Assembly (NCBI GenBank): GCA_020055645.1
Contig: CM034549.1
Location: 18,683,930-18,747,929 of the forward strand
From: Tomocerus qinae
Taxonomy: Eukaryota; Arthropoda; Collembola; Entomobryomorpha; Tomoceridae
Reading direction: 5' to 3'
Length of the DNA stretch: 64,000 nt
Shown: in pieces, positions 1-13,016 of the stretch
Layout of the letters: every line of letters starts with the position of its first letter
Numbering within the stretch: the first letter of the stretch is position 1
Notes under the pieces: model-generated
What the model saw: only the letters and a program-made list of their open reading frames with translations
Told to the model about the DNA's origin: nothing
Databases searched by the model: none
Position numbers and translations under genes: made by a program

Positions 1-3000
1 CTGTGAGAAAGTTCTGGATGATTTCATCGGTTTTTTTCTATTAAAAATACAAGGCCTTTGTTTACTAAATTTTCTATGAAAAGTTCAGAATTCATCTTAC
101 ACAAAATACATTCCTGTATAACGAACGTCAAAACAATCAATCATTTACTCATTATCTAAAGTGATATTAGGAATGAATGGTTTACATAAATTATTACGCC
201 GAGTTTTTGTACTTGGGTCTAAAATTTGAAGGAAGTCAGTGACCGATTCATGATGATCTTGTAACTTATTTAAAGATAAGGATATATCTAGTTAGTAGCT
301 GTGATTCTTCACACTTCTCTTAAAAAGAATGTCAGCACTTCATGCTGTGTTTCTAACTACATGTAGATACAGACATTAACTGCGTTCTACAGCGTACACT
401 GCTCTGTAGTAGGTTTTCATTCACTACATATTTGTATGTATAGTTCTGGAGAGTACATGACACTAGGAAAGCCATTGCTTATGGTAGCTAAACTAAGACA
501 GCAATTATTATCACATTCCGTATCTCTAGAGATGTATTAAACTGAAAATAGAAGTGCATATTGGCAAATATGCACTCTTAACTAATAAAAGTAATTTATT
601 AGCCCTTGCTGACGGTTGAAAGACGAGCCAGAGAAAAGAACTTGTTTATATAAGAAAAGTATAAGCACACCGAGTTCGTGCTTTTCCATGCATTGTCGCA
701 GTTGTTCTAAAGCTGTAATAAACTTTATACACAAACTATGCATTTACTCTCAGCTCACCCCGGTTATTTTTACATTGAAACAATATTTAACTTGAGACGA
801 ACATTTTGTTTCTTTTGCCTTCATGTAACGTAAATAGACTATTAATAAATTCTAGAATAATTTTAACTCACCTTTAAGCTTGAATGATGTATGGAAGATG
901 AGATGACATCTTAGTTGAAAATCAAACTCTTTCAAACGACAATCTCTACCACTAGGTAAATTGTAAAGTAATTCCGTGTACTGAAATGCGTTGATGTATG
1001 TACTTCAGCCAATGTTTGACAAATGGTATGCTGGCTAGTATATTCTTGTATTTGTTGCTAAAATATTGATATTTTTACTATTTCTAATGTATTGTTTCTA
1101 TTTCTAAAGAAATCAACTTAGGATCTGAGTGAAAATGGGGAAAATGGGGAAAGTTTTTAAAGGGAGAGCTATTTAGTTAGTTTTGTACAGAGAGGTAAGT
1201 TACAACTGGCAAAAATCCGAAAGTTGTAGTCATATTTTATAGAAAATGAAAAACCGTTTTGGACAGAGGCCGCCAATGAAGGATTGCAATTTTCTTGTCA
1301 TCTATGCGATGCACCTTCAACCCTGTCTCCTTCAGCATTTTAGCCTCCAACAGAACGTGCACACTTTGTATACTACGACTGTACATATGCTAAGAACACT
1401 CAGCAAACCAATTCAGCACAGTGATAAGTATCCACATGAGCAGATAGCAATCGTAGATACAAAGTAATAATATCTGTACTGTAATAACTGCAACAAAGTT
1501 GCTCTTTTCAACTCCCTTTTACTTAATTTCCCATCCCATGGAAAGTTTCTAGATTCTAAGGGTTAAAATGGATTGAAATCTTGCATGGAGACATGCTAAG
1601 AAGCATTTTTTCTGATACCGGAGCTATTATTGTACTAGATTACATCGCTTGTTTCTATTTAATTAGAACTCTATTAAGTGCATATACTGCACGAGGGCGG
1701 GCGGACACTAATGTTGCGTTTATGCAATGGGTACCTATCATTCCTATAGATCAGCTAGTGCATCTAGATACGTGATTCTTTCTAAAATTAAAGTTGGTTT
1801 ATTAAATGCATTTATTGCATTACCGGTTCTACTTTATGATTCTTCTAATGACTCTAGAGGATGTATCTAACTTATAATCATAAACAATGTATCATTTTAC
1901 TTACGTAACTAGAATTCTATTTTATAGCACCAAGATTTTTGTCAGGGGCAATTACTACTTTGTTTCTATGTACTTAACAGTGAGAAATGTAGTCCCAGAA
2001 TATTCTTTCTATCAATTAAGCATAATACGCAGTATGTAAGTTCCCTCAACCGATAAGATTGTAGAAGGTTGGCATATACATGACTTTGGGTGACTTTAGT
2101 AGCTTCACACCTATAGATGCTAAATAGAGTTGAATCTTTTTTATGCTAGCTTTTACATAATGCGACGGACACTTGATGTCTGAATTTTTTATCTAGATGG
2201 AATGTTGTAAATGTATATTTTGCGGTTATTTCTTTTGAAAAATGTCCTTACGGTATTCAATTTAGAATGGGATTCTATCTGAGAAGGGTATAGTGAATTG
2301 AAGTAAATTAAAAGTATGTTTTATTCATTTGTGTTAATAAATTGTCAGTGATAAGTAGACAAATTCAAACAGACTACGAAAACATTTGTAGTAATCTCGA
2401 ATCGCATTTTTGTGTCTCGACTGTTAAGTATGTCTCACTTTCTCAGACAGAGTTGTATGTATAGTATGGCTGGTTGTATAATCGTATGACCCAATATGCT
2501 CGCATCCTGCGGCGTACGTTGAGTTGATTTGGTAGTAGAAAGTGAACTTATGACTTTGTATTTAGTAAGGGTTATGTAAACATTATTTATACATTGTATT
2601 TATCATTTGTCTGGAAATCGCAATGCATTTTTCTTGCTTTTATCGGCTTACTGTTTATTCTGTTCTGTCACTTATCTTGGGAGTTAACATTTGTACTAGA
2701 TATGTGTGGTGCTGGATTGTGTAATGAATATGTTTCATTTGGTGATAAGTTTTTGTGCAGCAGATAGATAAGGATACTATGGCACAATCAAGGCAGGTTA
2801 CTACCACTTGCAACAAAGTATAGTAGGGAAAATTATCAAATCAGGTCGACTTGAAGCTTTTGCTTATTGCCTTTTTTGCATATTTACTTAAAAATGGATT
2901 ACATGGCCTTTGGATGGATAACAACTTTTCCAGACAGTAGTTTTTTGCTTCCAGACATTTCTTGTTTTAGGATAATATTTGCTAGTCGAAGTGTCTCATT

Positions 3001-3092
3001 TTCATTTTCTTGACATGGCAAAATAATTTATGCAAGATAAAACTAATTATGCATGTAAAAGTTATTTATGTTTCATGATGATTTAATTGCAG
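1..3092. other. Probable doublesex intron or upstream DNA, no exon supported
   Basis: No coding stretch with a recognisable protein was found here. The first supported doublesex exon starts at 3093 and needs a codon begun in an exon further upstream, so much of this stretch is probably intron. A small open segment at 2761-2796 has an acceptor and a donor, but its phase does not fit the 3093 exon. The DM DNA-binding domain expected in a doublesex gene was not found and should lie outside the window. Confidence 0.45.
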
Positions 3093-3564
3093 CATTCAAT
3101 GGGGCAGAAACTTTAATGGATGGAATGAAGGAATCCCTACAAACGTTGATGGACATGTTTCCCAATCCCTTGCCTCTGGTTTATCTTATTCTTAAAGATT
3201 CTCGAGCTGACTTTAAGTTGGCTTCAACACGAATTCTAGAAGGTAAATCATTACATGCAATTTGTAAAAAACAATTTTACCTGAATGGAATATTTAAGTG
3301 ATTACAGACCAAAGCATTTTTTTGAAAATTGACACTAAAGTTATTTTGAAAATAATTTATAATTTAACCGAATTTATTAGTATATTTAAAAGAACCATTT
3401 TATTTTTAGCCCAAGCCGAGTTAAAGTCGTTTGCATTGCGTGAGGCAGCAAGAGCTGGTTACCCTTACTACCCGTACTACTGTTACCCCTTTGGAAATCA
3501 CACCACCACGGAAATCTACAATGCATTTGCTGCAGCACCAGGTAGTCGAGAAAGTCCAGCTTGA
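3093..3564 (+). CDS. dsx: Doublesex C-terminal dimerisation (OD2) domain, 3' partial gene
   Basis: Two exons, 3093-3242 and 3410-3564, are joined by a 167-bp intron (GTAAAT donor, TTTTTAG acceptor). The join completes a GCC codon in frame. The first exon carries LPLVYLILKDSRADFKLAST, which matches the insect Dsx OD2 core MPLMYVILKDADANIEEASR; this UBA-like fold dimerises the sex-determination transcription factor. The intron falls right after ASTRILE, the place where Drosophila Dsx changes from its common to its sex-specific C-terminus. The second exon encodes about 50 residues, with an aromatic run GYPYYPYYCYPFG, and ends at TGA 3562-3564. The N-terminal DM zinc module is not in the window. 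The FRYPWE segment preceding the core in insects is shortened here to FPNP. The OD2 match is strong. Whether the last exon is male, female or non-sex-specific cannot be told. Confidence 0.72.
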
Positions 3565-6500
3565 AATAATAAGGCAACTTAGCTAATCTCAGTTAGGTGA
3601 TTGTCAAGCTTTGATTTGCATTGTATGTCCTAAGTGTACAGCTAATCTGTAGATACAGAACTACCACAATCTTAGAAAATGTAGAAGTATGAATATGATA
3701 TCAAAATAGCTACCACATTCTTAAAGTAGTCAATATGTTATTTACCGTTATAGGAGATAGAAAGAAATAGCATCTCAATCATATAGTTAAAAGCAAATTA
3801 ATGATTCCAACAAATTATATCATGTCGTAAGTCCCGAATCAACTGAATACTGTGTCATATTTACATAGTTCACTTTACTGGTATTCAAGTTGAGAGTTAC
3901 GAAGGTCCCGATGTACATTAAAGTGCAGAAGTAACAGAAATACAAAGAAAATACCATTACATAATATATTACTATTAATAATATGCATAGATATAGATTA
4001 TGTAGTAAATTATTAGAAATACATGCTTAGAAGTGTTATTATAAATATCTGTACCCATTACTGCATAAATAGTGCTATTACACCTCTCAAATTATCCCCG
4101 TATTCATAGATGTTAGTTAGGTGAAAAATTGTATAAATTTTCCATAGGAAAAATCCTCTTTAAATTATGTCAGAGCGTCCGAGTAGTTTGTTCATTTTTA
4201 TTTTTGAAATCTGATTTATATTTAAAATTCCTACATAATCCATTGTTAATGATTAAGCTAGATAGTAATTAACACGTGGTCGGTCGGTAGTCTCGTTAAG
4301 TGAATGCGTAATGACCTAATTTCTCATGAAAAAAACAAGGAAACAAGTGTAGCTACAACAAGTCTCTAATGATGCCATTTCTAAGTTTTCCATAAGGAAA
4401 GAACATTAAAATAATAGGTGTCTGTTGTAGTGTATGTAAATAACAAGGTGTCACAGATCATGTAGAGTTCCTTGTTAATTAATTGTAGTACTAACATGCA
4501 GATGTGGGATGCTGGGCCATGCCAGGATAACTCTAGGTTTAAGGTATGTAGTTTTGTGTCTTGAAGGTGTTCTCCCTATCACCGACCAATCACGTCTCAA
4601 CTCAAGCCAATTTTCATAGTACTTACCTCTCCCCTTGTATTTGTACAGTAGACTGTAGTGCCTGTTCATGTTCGCCACTCCTATGCCCTACCACTACATA
4701 CTAAGCTGATAGGCATTACTGATAGTATTTCTCAAAAAAGGCGACATAGCACACATCTCGAGAGAACTCAAAGGATTCCACTAACTGAATGGAATTGATC
4801 ATGTGTATTTAAGTGATTTACCAGAATGTGTATCCCCCGTGTGAAAGTATAGTACGTTCTACAAATGCAATCAAGGAGTCGAAGCAAAACTTGAGATTCT
4901 CCACCTTAGTATAACTATGTATGTTAATATAGCATTCATACTCATATAAAATGTTGAGTTATAATTAACTATATTGTATGTTTAGTAAATGTATGGATAC
5001 TTTTACTGTTTGGGTTTTGAAAAATATAATAAAAATTAATATACACAGCAAAGACTCGTTTTAAATGCCTTTTTATTCCTCATCTTAATTACTATATTTA
5101 GTACTACTTTCTTTTAAGAATGGGTTTATGCTAAAATGAAATTAAATATTTTGCATAGCACTTGTCAATTTTGTAGACGAGAATTATAGACGGACATTTC
5201 ATATTTGCATTCCATTGTCAATGACAAAAAGGCATAAGTAAAAGGAACCTAGAAAAAAGTCAAGTTCCGTCTGGAGCCGAAACATCCTTTTGTTTTTAGT
5301 AATTTTCTAATTGCATGTCTTGAAAGGAGTTATGGGTGTCTTAAAAATAATTTAACAGACAGATAAAGTATTTACTAGAAAATAAGTCACTGGAAAGTAT
5401 ACACAATAGAAGTAGTGAGACTCTTATACGGTATAAGATAGTCAAGATAGCGATTAATGGCAGTCGAGTAAATAGGAAATATAAAGTATCACATGCACAA
5501 TACGTCGTATTACCATAATAGAATTAAGTATTTCAAGGATAAGACATCCTTCAAATGGAGTTAGGTGAAGCGGGGATTTAGGAAGCATCTGTATAGAGAT
5601 GGAGATAGGTAAAGGTGGCACTTGAATTGGAGATGGATACAAAATATTTAAGTACCTATAATTTTACAACCGTAGAGTTGAGGATTTTATAGGTTTGTTA
5701 GTTTTAGAAGAGATGTGAAAGGTAGGATAGATATGTATGACATTACATCACAGAGCTCAATTATAGACAGAGCATAAAAGTGGCCAAGAAAAATGAGCCG
5801 AAGAGGAAGGGAGGAGGACTGGATAGTTAAAATGTTTTTCTGCACATGCTTTCAATGCCAATAAATGAAACATATTGCAACGCAAGGAACTGCATTTCGT
5901 TTTATTTCTTTTCCCAGCTAAATATAATATAAAGTTCGAATATAGTCGCAATCAAACAATCGTACCTAATACAACATAATAACACTGTGTAGTATTTTAG
6001 TGGTGCATAAATCGTGTATTGCAAATGCAAAGGGATTTCGCAAAAACACATTACTGCATGCTAATACTCATTCCAATAGCTACACTCTCCTCTCCCATTT
6101 TCCTTCAGCAGTAAAATAAAGTTATGCTTCCTAGCACAATACACTGTATATTCAAATGAAAGAAAGCCTGCCTTGTGTCTTCCAATACAACTTATAGTCA
6201 TGTCTGCACCGTGTAATTAGGAGAAAGACATAAAATTTTAAAACTCTTTCTGTCCCCTTTATGATTTTGCAGTGTTTGTTCCTCTCTCTTTGTTGTAGTA
6301 GCCCTAGCACACAACACTACTACTACTATGTACTTATAATACAATGCAACTTGCATTGCACACACAAAATGTATTTTAGATATGTCTTGTGTGAATGTTT
6401 CGTGAACATTTTACAACTTGTCCAAAGAAAGATTTACAACCACCTAGACTATCATCAGGCAAAAAATACCACTATACACTACTTCACACACTACATACAC

Positions 6501-9500
6501 TGTCTACATGCACATTGCACACTCCCTACTTATATTTTACGATTTGCATTAACAACCCTCTACCTCATAGACCCTTTTACATCCACACATGCCTAATACT
6601 ATACTTTAACTTATTTTTCTCTATTTCATTCCTTTTTGCCCTTTCCAATTATCTTACCTATTATTCTCCCGTATAAATTCATACCTTGATGACTGTGTAA
6701 ATGACCAAAAAGTAAATTACTTATGGCAAATCAACACTTTTCAAAATTCAATCTTACTGTAACTCAACCTTATCATCTAAATGCATGAGTGATCTACACT
6801 GTTACACACAAAGTAATCTCAAGAATCTAGTTTTAATGGTATCTGAGCTGTTTTGCCGTAAAACGAGAAAATGTTAAATTTTTGTACTACCCGTCTGATA
6901 TTTACCTACCATTGACAAAATATTGTAATCAATCAAAATTAATACTTCATATACTAAACAGATAGTACTAAATCTCTCATTTGGTTTTTACAAAAAATTA
7001 GGCTGTTGAGATTTAAAAATGTGAAGATATGTAAACTTAGTACGATAAGATACAGAATACTTTTGAGGCAAAGGTGCATGATAATATGAAAGAAAGGTAG
7101 ATTAAAGTCTGTAAATTTAGTGTATTGTATGGTAAGTATTTATCAGTGCATATTAATTTTTGTATAGTATAGTGAAGTGATGATATGAGTTGATGACAAT
7201 AGAATGCCGTAAAAGGGCCACTATAAAGAAGTAAATGGAAAGGGTCATTCTGTGTACAATGACTCATTCATGTTTTATTATCTTGAAGAGTGTTGTATGA
7301 TGATGGTAGACTCTAAATTTGGATTCGATGTAAACTGTGACTATGAAATGAAGTAATGTTGCATTAATAATAGTTCGCACTGTTCGCAGTTTAATAAACA
7401 CTTTTGATAATCTGCAGGTCTTTGGAAAGGGACATTAAAAGGAATATTGTAAGTACATAATGCGGACACTGTGCATTGTCTAGTTAATATTAATAGTATC
7501 CTAAATATATAGGGAGAGGAGGAGGGAGAGATTACCGTTGTGCTTTTACTGCTGGAGAGAAGACTATTGAAGCCAAGTGAAACTAACAATGAAGACGGGT
7601 AATCTCTAGCAATGGTTGCGGTAGGTTTATTTTATGTATTTCCCTATTTCATTTGAGCTCATCACCACTTTCCTCATTTCGACTCTTTCTGTTATGCGGA
7701 AATGTATGTCCTTACCGATAAACTTGGAAGAATATAAGTGAATATCATAAACTGCCAAAAGTGTCTCTCTGTGTGGCACATATGGTTTGCGAATCACTTT
7801 TTGCTCCTTTGCCAAAAGCTTAACTTCTTTTTAACTACTCTCTGTCTCTTTCAATCAGTCCTGCCCGTCACCATAACTCGGGATTCTCTGTCCCAAGGAT
7901 CTGCCCATGTGCTCACATTAAACTTACCGTCGGAAACTCACAAAGACCCTCTTTCTCTTTCGAGGAAAGCAGAAACATCTTTTTGTTTTTAATCAACTAC
8001 AATTCTATGGCTTTCGGGAAAAAAAAGACCTTTCAACTTCAACAGACTTTTATGCCTGAATTCTTATGATTTTGTTTCCACTACTCAAATAACTTTTGTG
8101 TCTTTGACAGATGCACAACCGTTTTTACTCCTCTAAATAGCTAACCTGACAGTTTACATCTTTTAGTAAGATACACATTGTCTCCACCGCATTGCTTGCT
8201 CATTATCTTTTCAAATTTTGACTCCCTACATATTTAAGTACCATCAAAAGTTATTCCGTCTAATTTGTTTGCACCATGCATCAAAGACTATTTTCAACAG
8301 CGAATCAAATTTAAACAAAGGATTATGCAGTTTTGACGCGCAGTGATAGAGAAAATTGTCAAGATGTTGATTTTACATAAGAAAGGACAAGCAAGCCGAT
8401 ACGAAGAATAAATGTGGTATTATACACATTAAATTTGTTTCCTAGTGCTAGATATTCGTGTTCATTCTTTCGTTGTAGTAGAGGAAAACCTTTCCGATGA
8501 TCTTTGACTGAAGAATAGAGCTTTAGGGCTGAGCTCAGCTAATAAAACTTTTGCAAAAATACGTCGAAACCCACATCGTTATTTCAGAGTCGTTTTATGA
8601 CTTTGTGTCTCTCTTTTCTTGTTTTAACTGCATATAGATACCTTAATGTCTACCAGCTCCCCAACATAATCCCCAGTTTCAGCTGCCTGCACTACTCCGT
8701 AGTCAGCCTTGTCAGCAGTCTACCAAAGAAACCGTCGGGACAAAGGAGTTTTATACTATGTATTCTACACAACAATCTGATAAGAATGACGCAGTGCACT
8801 TTACAATGTTATTTTAGATTATATTACTCTTAAGTACTTACAACATTGTGTAATCATTACATCCACTAGCTTCATTTACTTAGCTTGCACTGCTTTCCAT
8901 TAGTTTTATGTTCTATATTATACTATTTGTCACTATGTGATATATTTACATGCTATGCTAAGAAAATGGGATACTATTTACATTAGTCATGTTTAAATGG
9001 GATATTTGAAAATTTTAATGTAAATTGTTGTACTCAATTGTTTAGCATGTCAATATACAAATTATAAGTCAATTACAATAGGACAAGCTATTCATACGTA
9101 ATTGCATTCTATGTGTGATGTTTTTATGTGATGATAATTTATAATTAGATTGAATATTTTAATTAACTTCTTCGACAATTTGAGTAAAAGATTTCTTTCA
9201 TAAGGGTTATCGAATTCAGTCCATAAAAATTTACACCTAATTCTAGATATAGGTAATAAAGTTGCACGTTGCACCTGAATAATGAAGGCCGATGCATTGA
9301 CATACATAGTAGTTAGATAATGGGCATAATATGTACATTGTTTACAAATATGGTACTTGCTTTGTATATCGTTGCATGGGATTGCAGGAGATAAGCATCA
9401 GGAATACAAAATACGTGAAATGTCGGAATTCCCAAGTTTCTATTAATATAAACTCAAATTTTCCCATGAAATCTGCTCACTTGAATTTATTGTTATACGC

Positions 9501-11674
9501 AGGAATAGATGAATCAGAATTTAAGTTTAAAATTGTAACACAAAAAATGGTAATAACTTAATTGTAAGTGATTAGCATACAATCGCAGTAATAATCAATA
9601 AAACATTGACTTAATTAGGACTTATGAGAGTAATAGGGATTTTTATGAAAGGATCGACCTTGTATTAGCGAAAGGTTTTACGGTAATGGGAATAAGAAAT
9701 GGAATTCACTATTTAAATAGCTGAAAGAAGGCTTTAGCCATTATCTGACATAATGGGTTCATTTCATACTCGTTTTAACTTTGTTGAGCGGAAAATTTAC
9801 GCGGAATAGATGAGAGAGAAGGAAGTATAGGTTCATATTGTGTATCAACATGTTTTACCTGCTTTCTGAAAATGTAATGTTGTGCTACACTTAAGGTTAC
9901 GCAGCTCCACGTGCATCTCAATGACAATGCTAATGATAGGAGTTGGAAGACTCCACTCACAATACATGTAGAATGCATTATGTTTTACCACGATGATTAC
10001 TACTCTCTAAGGATAACGTGAGAGTTCAAGTTCAACTTCACATACTCATTATCTGTTTTTGGTTATCACTTTAAATAGTAACAGCCAATAAAGTTACAAA
10101 TATTGCATAAATATTATTATTGAGCAGAGAACGTGCCCCATATCAATATCGGTAACGTTTAAGTCACAATGAGTACCGATTGTTTTCGAATAACTAAATT
10201 TTTATGTATATAGACAAACGAGGTAATGAAATTAGCTTAATTGTCTATAGTAGAAAAATGGAATATTAATGCAAAGAAAGGAAAACGTGGAAGATACTAT
10301 CTGATTGTACTTTGTACCATCTCTGTAGGTAGATTTTCTGCAAACATAAACACAAACAATTTGCGCTACGTCAAGAGTAACGTATTAAAAGTATAAAATC
10401 TAGTACCAGGTATAAAATGACATTCAGGAATCATAGAAAAAGTAACCTACGTGAATATAAAATAGAATTGCATGTGCAGAATCACATAGTTATGCAAGGG
10501 ATGTATGCATACATAAAAATAATCTCAGAAAGTATCCGCTCCGTTGTTTTGTACGATAAATAAGATCGTAAAATCTTCTGGTTGTAAACTTGACTTGAAT
10601 AGTCGGAACTGATATCGGGCTACAAGTTTGTAATAGATGCATCTACTAATGTCATTGTACATGTTTCAAATATTATTCTGCACCCATGTGCCAATTAGCA
10701 CGGTCAGATAGAAAAGCATTAATAAAGATGAAGTCCGTTTCAGAAATAAAGTCAAGGGAAATCGTCCGAGGTAAGTGTTCACACTTTTATTACCTACTTT
10801 GCTCATGTTCCATCACGTTGTGTACACTAAAAGGTGTAACTGAAGAGTAAGTCAAAAGGATGCCAGGTCAGTACACTAGTTACAGTTTGGTTGATGAAAC
10901 ACTAAGAGCATAGCAACAGATTCAAGTTCAAGAGTACTCTACTATCTTTTTTATTCTGCTGTGGAGGATATCTAAATGCAATCTTTACCAATCTTTATTT
11001 TAGTACTCTCGTATACACCTATTACATTTGTAGTACACCAAAAGAAATTAATTATCACATATAGTTAGTTGCGGTACTAATGTAACCGAATCACAAGAGA
11101 ATTTTCTCAAGTAAAAGTGTATTTGTTAAACTGCTGCTACTCAAGAACATAAAATTATTTATCTACACTGCAGTAATCTACAGCTACGCTTTATCCATAT
11201 ATCTTTAACTATTATAGCATAGTAGTAGTAGTGTGTGAGATTTATAGGAGTAAATATTGTTACACGTGCAATAACTTGTCCCACGAATCTATATAATATA
11301 AAGCATAGTTATGTGAAACTATTATTACCTTGTAAAACTAAATTCTTAGTTAAGTAAGTTAGTTGCTATTGCTTGCGTGGAACCAAACGGAGCTAATTGG
11401 GAGTACAGTGACTAAGGTCGAAAGAGCAAAACCAAAGGCAGGGCAATGTAAGTCAAGTGAAGTCAGGCCATAAGAAAAGTCAAACCATAAAAATGCAATC
11501 GCATTATAGCTCCTTTTTGCTGCACTGGTTTCTCTATACCACTCTGTGAACGAACAACTATTAAAATAATACCAATCACATAAGGAAAGCTACTTTTTGT
11601 CCCGGACAACTCTGTCGTAACTAATGCTACATTAAAATACGACTAAGAGTTTACTCCAGAGAATTTGCGTTTAT
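3565..11674. other. Long non-coding stretch (dsx 3' UTR and intergenic)
   Basis: About 8.1 kb without a gene I can support. The beginning should be dsx 3' UTR; AATAAA-type signals occur, for example near 5028. The open frames present are at most about 110 codons, low in complexity, rich in Y, H, C, L and S, and overlap each other in several frames, as expected of chance frames in pyrimidine-rich DNA (about 6240-8830). A further alternative dsx exon could hide here, but none was recognised. Confidence 0.5.
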
Positions 11675-11678
11675 GTAC
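11675..11678. repeat. Target-site duplication, left copy (GTAC)
   Basis: GTAC directly precedes the TG end of the left LTR and is repeated at 17140-17143 directly after the CA end of the right LTR. Extending to five bases breaks the match, so the duplication is four bases. Confidence 0.85.
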
Positions 11679-12740
11679 TGTAACGACTGATGTAAGGTAT
11701 AAGGCTATTTTTCGCGCAAATGCTCTTAACCTGGCTGCTGTGCTAAATGCTAAGTGGTTAAAAGCAACCCAACACGGAGAGCGTCACTATTGGGTTATCG
11801 CTAACCCTCACACGAGTCCTTTTTACAATAAAGAATGAATGCCAAATAACTTCGGATAATAAATAGACAAAGAACGCAATAGAAATACAATACAAATATA
11901 TCTAAGAGCTTTGACCAATATCCAAACAACTTACATTAAGCAAACTCACAATACCATAAACTGCCAGATAACCTTTAAGAATTACAACAGTGTAAACAGT
12001 GGAGGGAACCCTCAGCAAAGTACTGAGAGGTTAAAAGGGAATCGCCCACAATAGCTAACCCCGAAAACGTAAGAGGGAACGTAGAGCCTCGACCCTGAAC
12101 TCAGATGTCAAGGAGGACAACACAAAGGACCGAACTCGAGACACTTTGAGACTCTACGGGGAATCGGACTCGATTACCCGGCAGGAACCCACACGTGACC
12201 CTGAACTCAGAAACCACGTGTTGAGTAAAGCACCGATTCGGCGACTAAACTCTTACCCGCTAATTGGCTCCGGAACTCAGAGTCCAACTAGACATACACA
12301 ACTAACCCCTGACGTCACCAGGAACAGGACAGGAACCACAGCAACAGGAAGAAAGCAAGTCCCAGGAATCCCAATCACGACTAGAATTACAATTAACCTA
12401 TTTCAGCTGCAACTACACCATTGCAGCCGTTTATTCACCAACGGCCTTCAACTATTACGGTAATTAGCTCCGTTGATCCTTGACCTAGGATCAACATTAA
12501 ACTATCTATCAGAATCAGGCCTTAAAGCTCTTTCTGATTTTGCATTCACAATGACCAAAATGTCATTGCAAATAACTTTTATTTAACTTTACCACTTAAA
12601 ACTATGTTTATTTCCCGTAAGCTCAATCCGAGAGCTTACAATTATAACTTTAACCTAACATTACACTTAAATTACTGTTCCTTGAGGTGCAACTCAACCT
12701 TACAGGCTATCCCTATAGCCCAAATCCATGATTCCCTACA
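11679..12740 (-). repeat. 3' LTR (1062 bp)
   Basis: This is the 3' LTR in the element's minus-strand orientation. On the plus strand it starts TGTAACGACTG and ends ATTCCCTACA. It matches 16079-17139 almost base for base; I see one extra G near 12271 (CTCCGGAAC against CTCCGAAC) and one G/A difference near 12444. The part nearest 12740, which is the start of the LTR in transcription sense, holds a cluster of perfect hairpins annotated separately. An open frame at 12146-12463 on the plus strand shows no recognisable protein. Confidence 0.93.
12406..12720. repeat. Cluster of perfect short hairpins inside the LTR
   Basis: Within 315 bases there are at least seven perfect inverted repeats: GCTGCAA/TTGCAGC (12406-12427), GTTGATCC/GGATCAAC (12472-12495), ATCAGAA/TTCTGAT (12508-12538), CAATGAC/GTCATTG (12549-12568), GTAAGCTC/GAGCTTAC (12617-12639), TTGAG/CTCAA (12682-12697) and GGCTAT/ATAGCC (12705-12720). 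Loops are mostly 4-8 bases. The same series is present in the other LTR. Five stems are 7-8 bp, well above what random sequence of this length should give. A role in RNA folding, packaging or transcription factor binding is possible; none is shown. Confidence 0.75.
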
Positions 12741-12754
12741 TATCCCCCCCCTCA
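12741..12754 (-). other. Polypurine tract next to the 3' LTR
   Basis: Read on the minus strand, the bases just before the 3' LTR are TGAGGGGGGGATA, a purine-rich run with seven G. This is the expected place and composition for the plus-strand primer of an LTR retroelement. It fixes the element's orientation together with the primer-binding site at the other end. Confidence 0.8.
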
Positions 12755-13016
12755 AATTACCGTGGTAACTTAAATTTAGAATACCCCATTGGTAGCAGCC
12801 CAACCTAATTTGCATTGGATATTGGCCTAACCCTAAAATACAACAGTTTATTTTCTATAACACACATTTTCACTTAATACTTACATAAATATGGTTTACA
12901 TACAACATAAGACAAGATATCACATGCCTAGCAATTATTATTACATATAAATATTCCACTTTGAGTACATAATAACTCGATATTAACTAATACATCTGTA
13001 AATATATTTAAACTTT

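Noticed and set aside
2761..2796. Open 36-base segment between an acceptor (TTTTGTGCAG) and a donor (CAG|GTTACT), as a doublesex exon
   Set aside because: Its only open frame ends in phase 0, while the next exon at 3093 needs one base from the previous exon; joining them gives a stop.
6261..6676. Overlapping plus-strand frames of 93 and 111 codons
   Set aside because: They overlap in different frames in pyrimidine-rich DNA and have skewed composition (Cys, His, Leu, Tyr) without a domain.
10728..10770. ATG-started 43-base segment ending in a GTAAGT donor
   Set aside because: Short, with no recognisable peptide and no compatible downstream exon found; one good donor alone is expected by chance.
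12146..12463. 105-codon plus-strand frame within the LTR
   Set aside because: It runs opposite to the element's transcription, has no domain, and overlaps the hairpin-rich non-coding LTR.
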